Assembly (NCBI GenBank): GCA_029851415.1
Contig: CM056744.1
Coordinates: 104,317,338 to 104,381,337, forward strand
Direction of reading: 5' to 3'
From: Eretmocerus hayati
Lineage: Eukaryota; Arthropoda; Insecta; Hymenoptera; Aphelinidae
Length of the DNA stretch: 64,000 nt
Shown here: positions 45,251 through 56,900 of the stretch, one piece after another
Layout of the letters: each line of letters opens with the position of its first letter
Numbering within the stretch: the first letter of the stretch is position 1
The notes under the pieces: model-generated
Database searches by the model: none
What the model was told of the DNA's origin: nothing
Seen by the model: the letters and a program-made list of their open reading frames with translations, nothing else
Made by a program: the position numbers and the translations under genes

Positions 45251-47340
45251 AAATTCGTCGACAAAATTTTTCAAAAATTCGAAATTTTATTCGATTTTGT
45301 GATTTTTCATGGAACGGGAATCGATCACAAGGAATCTGAGATTGAAATTATGGGCTTGATGGTACTTTTATTTAATTAAAAATAGGCTCTTGGTGTACAA
45401 ATTCATCTTTACATATCTTTTGACTTCTTGGTTAAGAAATTCCAACGTTTTACGTTCATAAGCACATTCACAAGGTCCAAATAATTAGAAAAATTTGATC
45501 GCAGTAGAATAGCGCGTATGATACATTATTACAAATTCGTAAGAAAACTCGCTCAACACTCTGATCGTCGGGCTAAAATCACTTGATCTTATAATTTTTT
45601 GTGACACAGCACAGATATTCACTTCTCATTTTGGTGAAAATGATCAAGCTGATGAGTTTTGAAGCCGCATCTCGAAATCCGCAACACATTGCTCACTCGA
45701 GATGCCACGTCGTCGGGCCTCCCCATCGGAGCAAAGACGCTTCCGAGACGTCTGCGACTACTTATTGCAAGGCTGATGTAGGTGGACACATCAACCCCAT
45801 GGCTGACTCTTTGTCTCGTGGAAAACAGACGGCCAAACTTTGACGGGCGAGACTCGATAAGGCATGCTTCCGCGATGATCATCCGGCGTAGCAGAACTCG
45901 CAGAACCCAATGCCATCCGTAGTTTTTCTGAAAAAATCACGCACACGCATTAGAAATGCAGCTTCTATTCTTGATACAGGTGGATGGTGATCAGGAAAAG
46001 CGAGATACAAGAGGCACATTTTCAAGATTTGAAAAGTAAACACTGCGTGCAATAAGGCGAGGTTATGACGGTCGACTGCACGTGAAAATTCATCGAAACT
46101 TAATTATATCGGTCAGAAATACTTATCTGATTTATTGAGATTAGCCTCCGCATCCTCGGAAAGCACCTTCTGCGATAAAGCTGCTCAGCAATACAATAAC
46201 TATCCCAAACGCCAAATGTCAGAGAAGATTGAGGCAGAAACGAGTTGTCTGTATACTTTTCAATTCACCGGTACGAAGTGAGAGCAAGACGATCGATCAA
46301 TATTATTCAGATTCGGGTAATGTAAACAACAATAAATTCACACAACCGGGCTTTTCTGTCGATCTTCTCTGACATTTGGCGTTTGGGATAATTATTGTAT
46401 TGCTGAGCAGCTTTATCGCAGAAGGTGCTTTCCGAGGATGCGGAGGCTAATCTCAATAAATCAGATAAGTATTTCTGACCGATATAATTAAGTTTCGATG
46501 AATTTTCACGTGCAGTTGACCGTCATAACCTCGCCTTATTGCACGCAGTGTTTACTTTTCAAATCTTGAAAATGTGCCTCTTATATCTCGCTTTTCCTGA
46601 TCACCATCCACCTGTATCAAGAATAGAAGCTGCATTTCTAATGCATGTGCGTGATTTTTTCAGAAAAACTACGGATGGCATTGGGTTCTGCGAGTTCTGC
46701 TACGCCGGATGATCATCGCGGAAGCATGCCTTATCGAGTCTCGCCCGTCAAAGTTTGGCCGTCTGTTTTCCACGAGACAAAGAGTCAGCCATGGGGTTGA
46801 TGTGTCCACCTACATCAGCCTTGCAATAAGTAGTCGCAGACGTCTCGGAAGCGTCTTTGCTCCGATGGGGAGGCCCGACGACGTGGCATCTCGAGTGAGC
46901 AATGTGTTGCGGATTTCGAGATGCGGCTTCAAAACTCATCAGCTTGATCATTTTCACCAAAATGAGAAGTGAATATCTGTGCTGTGTCACAAAAAATTAT
47001 AAGATCAAGTGATTTTAGCCCGACGATCAGAGTGTTGAGCGAGTTTTCTTACGAATTTGTAATAATGTATCATACGCGCTATTCTACTGCGATCAAATTT
47101 TTCTAATTATTTGGACCTTGTGAATGTGCTTATGAACGTAAAACGTTGGAATTTCTTAAACAAGAAGTCAAAAGATATGTAAAGATGAATTTGTACACCA
47201 AGAGCCTATTTTTAATTAAATAAAAGTACCATCAAGCCCATAATTTCAATCTCAGATTCCTTGTGATCGATTCCCGTTCCATGAAAAATCACAAAATCGA
47301 ATAAAATTTCGAATTTTTGAAAAATTTTGTCGACGAATTT

Positions 47341-47480
47341 GCGACATGTCGCAAATACAGGTTTGGCGATATGTCGGCGAGCTGTCGCAAAATCATATTG
47401 GCGACATGTCGCCGACCTATCGCCGACCTATCGCAGAGCTGTCGCAAATGGGAATTCGCGATAGCTCGGCGACATGTCGC
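47341..47480. repeat. Cluster of GCGACATGTCGC palindromes, right end
   Basis: Mirror image of the left cluster, with the exact 12-mer at the mirrored positions. Confidence 0.8.
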
Positions 47481-47889
47481 CAATATTTTCAATTTCTACG
47501 CGGGATAGGAAACTTCATTAAAAAGAGGATTGCTAATTTTTCCCCCTCGGTTTTCCTTGAATTTTCTCATATTTCTTACTATGATCATGGATGGATGAGA
47601 ATCAGTTCTTTCTATGAACTAATAATAATGGATAAGAAGGAGAATAGAGCGAGCAAGGAACACATTTCTCGAATAGGATCTTTTTAGGAGTACACAATAA
47701 CACAGCTGCAAAAAATGGTCTGAATCAGCACTCCCATTATCTTATCTTCACGCTATTTACTTCACTGATTCCGCATCCGTTATCAGTGCACATCGATCTC
47801 ATCGCCTTTTAGAGATATTGGAGGTCAAAATGAGTTAAAAAGTGGAAAATCGGTGGAAACTCATGTGATGGGTTGTTTGTGTCACCGAA

Positions 47890-48800
47890 GACGGATCCGA
47901 TAACCGATAAACCGACCAGATCACTGACCTGATGTATAACCTCATGGCTTCCCGACCCACTGACCTGCTGTACAACCCAACGATCTGCTGATCTGCCATA
48001 TGATCTATCGACCATCGAACCTGAGGTATGACCTACCTCTCCACTGACTTCGAAATCTGACACTATTGTGCTGCTGAAGAATGTAAGGAAACGAAGTCTG
48101 TCGTCTTCTTTTACTCAGATGTTTTTCATTCACCTAAAAATTCAAAATGGAACATTTAAGTAGAACAAATGTCACGGGTCATCCCAATTGTCACCAGGTC
48201 CACGAACTCGTGGGTCATCAATACACTTTCCGTCAGCATATGAGTAAGTGATACGTCGGATCAGTAGGTCAGCGTGTCATATGGCAGGTTAGTAGGTCGG
48301 TGAGTCTATGGGTCATCCGATAAGCCACCAGACCCACGAATTGTTGGGTCATGTGGCAGATAACTTGGTCAGAAGATCAGTAGGTTTTCTGGTGGGTCGG
48401 CAAGTTCTATGACAGGTCAGTAGGTCAGTGGGTCTATTGGTCATGTGGGGATCACTGGATTGACAGGTGCGGAGGTGATGAACAAGTCAACAGGTTGGTT
48501 AATCTTGCGATAGGTCGACAGGTCAGTAGGTTGGTGGGTCTATCGAAGAGAGTTCACTAGATAGACGAATTAGTGGATCATGCGTCAATTTGAGAGTTCG
48601 GTGGGTCGGCAGGTCATGCAGCAAGTCAATGGGTCATATGACAGGTCATTAGGTCGGCGGATCTAAAGGTCAGCAGATCGACGGAATGATAAAGGGCCTG
48701 GTGAGTCTGCGAAACTACTGGTCATCCATGAGGTCACTAGGTCAGCGGGTCGGTAAGTCATACATCAGGTCAGTAGGTCAGTGGATTCGCAATTAGTCTG
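47890..48800. repeat. Degenerate GGTC repeat that changes strand
   Basis: From about 48177 to 48790 the plus strand repeats AGGTCAGTAGGTCGGTGGGTC-like phrases of roughly 10-base period. From about 47915 to 48060 the complementary form (CACTGACCTG, GACCCACTGACC) appears on the plus strand. The switch lies near 48065-48175. No coding value. Confidence 0.7.
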
Positions 48801-51800
48801 GCAGGGCAGAGTTGGGAAGGTCACTTCCTCGACAAGCGCTGATGAATCGTTTCGTTTGGGATCTTCTAAGAATCACCCAAAAATTTCCAACAACCCATAA
48901 TTTGGACCAAAAATATTGTGCACTTTGAGAATTTAATATCCAGAGACGAAATTCCTGCCGTAAAACTGTAGTAATAATCAATAGTATCATGCTGGGTTCC
49001 CTCTCTCGTAAACTTAAGAAATATCACTTCATGGAAAATTTGAGATAGCTTGGCTCCAATTCATTGAATTTAGATTCATCTGATTCATTTCGTGGAACTA
49101 GAATCAAACTTTAGAATGAGCTGAAGTACGTTGGAAAATATTGAGGTAGGCCAAAGTTGTTCAGAAAATAGCACAACGAGAAAAATCTCATAGAATTTCG
49201 AGATCATTTATACGTGCCCTTTTCATTCATCAAAAAAGAACGAACGAATACTTTCAATCAGATTGAGGTGGTAAACATCGATTTATTTAAGTGTATATCA
49301 TCGGTTAATTTTTTTCACCAAATAGTCATGAATGATTAAGTATCTTCAATTATGGAGAGAGTTATCAATTAGAATAAGCCGTCCAATATCAGCGGAATCA
49401 TCTCCCATCACATATTTAATCAATGCATATCGCAACAAAAAAAATCTCACACGAGCATCTAGTCACAATCAATACTCTGTGAAGCTTCTTTCGATACTCA
49501 TCAAAACAACTCCAAACAAAGAAAAATGACCATATCCTAACAAATCAATATCACGCAGTCAAATCAAAGACACACATGCTATAAACCCAAGACCCTATAA
49601 CAATAAAAGGCATCGATTCTATCTCCCATTACGCATGAGCAAAAAAGTTCACATTCCTCGACGACAAAATCACTTCCATAGCACCAATTTCGCAAGCTCT
49701 GCATATATCCTGATATTCTACCTACTCTATGCTGCGTAGGAATTTCCCAGATCAAGCAGAACTGTCAATGACACATACTCTTATAGGTATGATAGGAATG
49801 TACATTTGTACTTGAATTACCCTATCTGACCGTGAAGTACGTTTCGCTTGAACCTTCATTGATCGTATGAAAAGTATAGTCCTTGGATTGTCGTATAAAG
49901 CCAATCGTTTAAACGTTAAATTATCTAGTAACTCTTGAGCAAGCTTCGATCTTGCTTCACACTTATTTGTGACTTTAGAGTAGATGCATTTTTGGTGGCG
50001 GTGTTATAGAAATATTCAATTGTCTGTGGTTTCAAAATCTGTGAAATAGTTTCGAGTGTGGTGCTGACGGTTTTTTTTAGAGGTTTACGGACTGGAGATA
50101 CGTTGGGTGTTCTGCAATTGGAGTTTAAGTGAGTTGACAGGATCTGTGGCTAGAAATACGTTATTGACTTTGAATGAGTACGATAATGAGGGTTTTCCAG
50201 GATCGTGCTACATTAACGAAAAAATCTCAAGCAAAAGGGTGTAGAAAAAATCGTAGAAATTGGGTATTGACTTGTGTCATTTTTCGCCAAAATCTGTAAA
50301 TTTTAAATGTTGAAGGGAAGTTTGCTCTTTGTAAGATTGGATTTTGTTCTGATCAGATTGAGTCAACTTAGATCATTTTGATCCACTGACTCCTTTTCCA
50401 GCCCCCATTCGAGACAATTGTTTGAAAACTGCAATCAATTCTGCTTGAGCCATTAGTGATCATCAACTAGATATCCTGACAAAACTTGTGAGTCAATTTC
50501 AATTGAACAGTTCCCATCTTAACCATACGATAATACGTGATTCTTGCGAGACTCTCGGGATCACCGGACGTTCTCGTCATCATTATCTCCAAGCTGAATC
50601 AATGGAACCATAAATTTCAACTGAAATGAGCCAAGTTTCCCCGAATCATAAATTTAAAGGACTATGGCTCACGATCATTATGACTCATCATGATCATTAT
50701 AATTATTATTATTATTTTTCTTTCCTCTCAAAATAACCAATTTAAACGAAGAATAAAATTTGGGTCACCATGGATAGAATGAATTTCATTCCACTGATTT
50801 TGATGAGAGGTGTAAGTGTCAGATCAATAAAATTTTTCCAACGTCAGTTATAATGACAGGTAGTAAGTTTGAGTCATATGTTTGAGATTTGAGTGATTGA
50901 AAACAAAGTGGGGTAAATCAACTCTTTGAAACGTATTCATTCCGTAATCCTGCACAACCTAACCATGAACGAAAGCCTTTACGGAGTTTTTCAAGCCTAT
51001 AGAGTACGTAGAGAAAATCTCCTGCAAAGGATAACTTCAAATCTGTGTAAGCGTGAGAAACTTCTGGGCTAATTTTTAGCGAATTACAGAAGGAAATTCA
51101 CAATTGGTCCAATTGGATTATCAATCACTTATTTGCACAGCTCATAGAATCAGAAAAGAATGTTTTGATCCCACTCACTATAAAATATCACTGATATCTT
51201 ATAATCCAACAAACTTTAGAAACAGTCTCGATCGCTTGATTAGAAATTCAATTTTTGTTCATAAACACACACAATAATAATTTTTTCATCATCTTCCAAG
51301 TAGCATCTTAAATGTTCCCGATTTCTCCAAATCGTTTACAGCCCACAATAAAGGCAACCCGATCACTTTTTCCGAACCATCCACAAAGGTCGCAGTCCAC
51401 AAAAAAGAATTCAGAGCCCATCAAATCCAAAAATCGCAAGACACAGCATTTTATTGATAGACCGACTCAATATTCCACTGTCTGCCTCAATCCATTAATC
51501 CAAACGTATGCTCAATTCAAGTCCTCTATTCCTCTTCTCTTCTCTCCATCAATTTCTATAGATCTCGCGCCAATCGACAATTGCAATGGAAAAAGCCATA
51601 TACTCTCCATTTTCTATATCTTCTTATCGTAAAAAGCCAATAATGCAGATGGCGCAACTTGGCAGATGACTTTTAGAGAATAGATACGATGCGCATCAAG
51701 TCAAGCAAAGAAAAATTCCTTCCAAGTATAAGCTCTTGATACCTTTTGGCTGAATCAAGTTTATGTATCCGTGCACTCGATCAGTCATATGTGGTGTATA

Positions 51801-52783
51801 TATATAGTCGAATCTACCATCGTAACTTTTCTTTATGTAAGGTTATAGAGGAAGGAAGAAGGAAGAAAAGAATTGAGCGACGGAAACTGAATTGGAAGAA
51901 GTATGAGTTCACAAGTGATGCATCAGCAGTATCGTGTGTATGTATGTAGAGACAGAATGGAAAAATGAGCTTCTCTTTAATGGCTATATATCTGAGGCTA
52001 TCCATCAAAATACGAGTGGGCATTATTTCACAAGACGTTTCGAATTGGAAGTGCAGGGCTGATCGATTCCTTGTGTCCTGAGGACTGCTCGGCTTCTGAG
52101 AGTCAATGCTATTTTCCAATGATCGGAATCGAATTCTGATGAAAATTCTCGATCCCGGGAAACTTTCGTGAATTATCAAAATTATTTTGATACGGATCAG
52201 CGAATGATTGAGTTGATCGTTTCACGTGATAGTTGCAATTGTAGCGTTTATTTTGACACTGTGTCTCACTCTTTTGGGAGAATATTTTCTGAGCAATTCC
52301 TCATGAGTTTATTCGAGGTCGCCTGATTAACAATTTTTTGAAACTATCTTTTGTACTCGCAGGTCAAAATTTCACTGAAAATGATAGTCCTAGAATCGGT
52401 ATACATCCTGAAGGGTTCTCCACAACCATTCACTACTTCATCTTCAGATCTAGTATACTTCATGCAACTAACTTGAATAGTTTAGTATCCAGAGGAAGCA
52501 GGGTTTCTCACTTGTCATCCCGCCAAATTGATCCGTATTTTTTCGTGCATTTTTAAACGCCCTTGGTGATTATTTGAATGATAAACCTCTCGGTACATGT
52601 AAAAATTAGTAAGCCATGAAATATTGTTCTATCGAAATGACATTAATCATATGATTACAATTAAACTCTAATGCTGATCAAAATATACTCACCAATATAA
52701 TAATTCAACATCTAAATCTCATGTGAAGCCCCCATCATTGTTCACCACTCTTGAGCATCTTTACCATGTTTTTGAACATCACA
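48801..52783. other. Long AT-rich stretch without a recognised gene
   Basis: Only short open frames. A short ATT run lies at about 50700-50716. Frames at 51312-51632 and 51814-52179 show no motif or splice context. Confidence 0.4.
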
Positions 52784-53785
52784 CTCCTTCCGAAACCATC
52801 AGAGAGAATTCACTGAACTTCAGTTGATCTGGGATCAACTCTGACTGATGACTTCAAGAGTAGTTTCAGTGAGTATTCACTGAAGTCGCACTGAAACGTC
52901 AGTGACCTTGGGTAGTCGGACGAGTCCCCATCACTGAAGTTTCAGTGAGCACCACTGAAATTTCAGTCGGACCATCCACCTGAAATTTCAGTGACCTTTG
53001 GTGTCGGACGGGCCATCGTCACTGAAGTTTCAGTGAGAACCACTGGAATTTCAGTGAGAACAGTCACTTAAATTTCAGTGACCATTAGAGTCGGGCGGAC
53101 CATCGTCACTGAAGTTTCAGTGAGCATTACTGAAATTTCAGTGAGCATCAACTGAAATTTCAGTGACCTTTGGTGTCGGGCGGGCCATCGTCACTGAAGT
53201 TTCAGTGAGAACCACTGGAATTTCAGTGAGAACAGTCACTTAAATTTCAGTGACCATCAGAGTCGGGCGGACCATCGTCACTGAAGTTTCAGTGAGCATT
53301 ACTGAAATTTCAGTGAGCATCAACTGAAGTATCAAAGGCGCTTACTCAACTGGCAAAAAGGTCCCGCGGATTCGTTTCTCGTATTTTCGCCAGTTGAGTA
53401 AGCGCCTTTGATACTCCAGTTGATGCTTACTGAAATTTTAGTAATGCTCACTGAAATTTCAGTGACGATGGCCCGTCCAACACCAAAGGTCACTGAAATT
53501 TCAGGTGTATGGTCCCACTGAAATGTCAGTGATGCTCACTGAAACTCCAATGATAAGGACTCGTCCGACTCCAAAGGCCACCGATATTTCAGTGACTGTT
53601 CTCACTGAAACAGTGATACTCACTAAAACTTCAGTGATGTGGACTCGTCCGACCACCCAAGGTCATTGAAGTTTCAGTGCCACTTCAGTGAATTCTCACT
53701 GAAACTGCTCACTGAAGTCTTCAGTCAGAGTTGATCCCAGACTAACTGAAGTTCAGTGAGTTCTCACTGATGGTTTCGGAGAGAG
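52784..53785. mobile_element. 1-kb palindrome built from a palindromic subrepeat
   Basis: The ends CCGAAACCATCAG (52790 on) and CTGATGGTTTCGG (to 53779) are inverted copies, with a few more partly matching bases outside. The arms meet around a spacer near 53357-53390, where TCAACTGGC/GCCAGTTGA pair exactly. The arms consist largely of TCACTGAAATTTCAGTGA and variants, an 18-mer that is its own reverse complement; the left arm has about 14 TTTCAGTGA half-sites. The left arm also contains a 172-base direct duplication (units start at 53013 and 53185). No protein is encoded. It lies just upstream of His-rich gene 3. Confidence 0.85.
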
Positions 53786-53943
53786 CATAAGAGGGTGAGA
53801 TGTTTGTTTTGTCCGAAATTTTCTATATAGAACTGGTCAATGTCGTAATTTTGATTAGACTAAAATTATAGTATACACTTTCACTCCCTTCTTTCTTCTA
53901 TTCCTGAAATTTTAATAATCACAAAATTCCAATTTTCATTAGG

Positions 53944-56900
53944 ATGAAGCAACTACACATCAAAATGTCATCAATTCTACTGATCAGCTGTCTTCTATGC
54001 TTAGCTCATTCAACCCCAACCAGATTAGAAAGAATGCTACTTTCAAGAACGCATTTGTCAGATCTTGATGGTTCAGCTACTGGTTACTCCTATACAAATG
54101 GACCAGTATCATTCGTACAGTACACCAATCATGCTTTACAACCTCACCTATCATCGCCTTTATCAACACAAGGATTGGAATCATCTTCAATTCATCATAA
54201 CCAGCAATATCTTCTGCCACCATATTATTCTCAACTACCTCAAGTACCTCAAGTTCACAGTCTACCTCTACCAGTACCAGCAACATTACCCATAATTCCA
54301 CCTCTTGCTGTGCAACATCCTCAAAATCATCAACCTCATCATCATCATGGTGATAGTGCAGAGTCAAGTGAGGTTGTTGAGGCTGAAGGTGAAGAATATC
54401 ATGAAGAAGATGAAGGAAAGAAAGGCGAAAGTGGTAGCGAGGGTTATCATAACCATCATGACGTTCATGAGTCTGAGGATGGACATCATGATAACGCCCA
54501 TCAGGAAGGTAAAATTATTTTCTTTATACCAAAAATACTACTTCTTAGGATAATTAGGGTGATGAGACACAACGCGCTACACGAAACTCATGACACAACA
54601 CTGCCCAATATGACTCTGAATTCGTTTCTGCGAACCAAACCATCGAAGAATTGGATTCATTTTCATAATCCATGACAGGTACCGGAAGAAACAATCCAAT
54701 CCATTGATAGTTGGACTTGTACCGGAATGAATTGAGTATCGAGTGGTGTCACGTCGTGAGATTTGTGTCGTAGCACGTTGTCTGTCATTGGCCTTTAGAG
54801 TTCGTCAATCCCTTCACATATTTTGACCACTACTTATCCCTTGGTCCTGCTTTTTGACTTCAGTAAAGCCTTTGACACGATATCACCATCAAAGCTGTTG
54901 AGCAAACTTCGAAATCTTGGCTTTTCGAGATCGGCACTTCTGTGGATAAAATCATACTTACAAGGTCGCACCCAAAAAGTCACTTCAAAATCTGGTAATT
55001 CTGATTGGCTCGAAACCAATCTGGGTGTTCCACAGGGTTCCGTTCTCGGGCCTTTACTCTTCAGCTTATATGTCAATAACTTACCTGGTTTGCTAGACGG
55101 AAAGTCGGTACATCATCTATTTTATGCGGATGACCTGCAAATTTATCTCCAAGTCGAGAAAACTAAGATCAGAGAGGGCATCGCTCGGCTGGGTGAAATA
55201 GGACGACTAGTAGCTAAATGGGCCAAGAGTTCCGGCCTGTGTCTCAACGCTGGCAAGACCAAGGCAATCTACTTCAGCTCTGAGAGGAATATCAAAGATC
55301 CGAAGAGAATGGACTTGCCAGGGGTTGAAATACAGGATGGAAAGTTCATCCTGTTCAGCGGTACGGTCGTGAGTCTTGGTGTTACACTTGATAGTGAACT
55401 GACGTGGAAAGCGCACATTGGGCAAGTGACTAAGAAAGTGAACAAAGCCTCATACGGATTGCGGTTTTTTAGGGCGTGTATCACCAGACCTCTCCGAATT
55501 CGCCTAGTTGAGTCCTTGGTGCAACCGCATTCAGATTACTGCACAATCGTGTACCTCGACGCCACGGACGAACAGCGGCAACGGATACAGCGACAATTCA
55601 TGTGTGAGGTACATTTTTGATCTTAGGAGAGACGAGCACATCGCCCCGTTTAGGGAGCGCTTGGGTTGGTTGCGTACTGATTCGCGGAGAATGTACTTCG
55701 CAGCTCTGTTAATGCATAAGATCATGCATTTAGGAGAGCCTGGCTACCTAGCTGCGATGTTCACCAGGTACCAATCCGAACGCCCCGCACGCGGTGATAC
55801 AGAAGAGCGGGTACTCAAAATTCCCAATATGAGACTTGAGTATGGAAGAAGATCATTCCAGGCTCAATGTGCTCATCTGTGGAACTTTCTCCCTCCGGGC
55901 TTTCGGCAGCTGAGGAAAATATCAGTATTCAAAGAGGCCTTAAAAGATTTCCTTCTGACTCAGTCTTCTCAGAGGATTGATCCGGAGAAGCAGCATTACT
56001 TTAATCTGTAATGGAAAGGGCTCTTCTTTAATTTAGTATTTCTTACATGTGACCTCAGTCACCCAATTGGTGATCTATAGCTGTAATATTAGTGCGAGCC
56101 CTTACCCCTCTTTTTATACTTCTAAGTATGCACCCTGACTAGTCACGAATTGTGATAATTATTGTCCTTGACCAAACCAGTAATTGACTGAAACTATCAT
56201 CATTATTTTTGTTGTACATATATTATCCCAGAAAATCGACATCTGTGATGACATTAGTTTGATACATCATGAAAATTGCAGAATTTATAAAAGTCTCTGG
56301 CAGTCCTCGCAACGATAGTCTCTATTATATGCTTCTAGTTTAGAAAAAGGTGGGAAAATGACTACAAGTTTTCAATCTTGTAAATTTAACATCTTTTGTC
56401 ATTTTGCGACTAGTTATTGAATCTTTTCGTGTCGGAAAATTCTTGCTTGGCGGAGAACGGAAGTATAAAATGAGCGGATTCAAAGGGGTTCACGAAACAT
56501 AAGATATTTGACAATGATTCTTATGAAACTCTTAAAAGTATGTCTAAGATTATTCGGGATGGTATCAAATCATTGTAACAGTATTTTCCAAAGTGAGAGC
56601 TGGCAGACTGATTTTCATTTCTCATGTGATACTTCTTTTTAAAAAGCCAGAAACAAGGGTCGAAAGCATCCACAGAAACAGCCAAAAATATCGTGCCCGA
56701 GTATCGTAGTGTATTTTTGATTGGCGGTCAAAAATAGGTACTAGTTTCGAAAAGGGAATCATAGTTTCGTGATTCGATCTCACATACCGGCTAGTATTGT
56801 AGAGAATTTTTCCGGGCTGTCAATTTTGCCTCATTTTCCTCTTTTTTGTCTAATCAACAAATCATAATGGAGTTAAAAACTTTTCATGCACCAAAGAAAA

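Larger units (their letters stand above)
45087..47504. mobile_element. 2.4-kb palindromic element with terminal motif clusters
   Basis: Arms of about 1140 bases pair at a constant sum of 92591, so they are nearly identical and without net indel. The ends are CCCGCGTAGAAATTG and its inverse. A unique centre of about 130 bases (46230-46360) separates the arms. Each arm begins with a cluster of a self-complementary 12-mer (see the two motif entries). An open frame of 80-87 codons per arm (near 45.6-45.9 and 46.7-47.0 kb) shows no transposase motif. It is probably a nonautonomous DNA transposon, of unknown superfamily. No clear target duplication. Confidence 0.85.

Noticed and set aside
45601..46990. 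80-87-codon frames in the palindrome as transposase genes
   Set aside because: They are short, duplicated by the palindrome, and show no catalytic triad or DNA-binding motif.
52820..53770. Regular short repeats that look like a CRISPR array
   Set aside because: The units are palindromic, degenerate and lie edge to edge in an inverted arrangement with no unique spacers of uniform length, in a eukaryotic genome.
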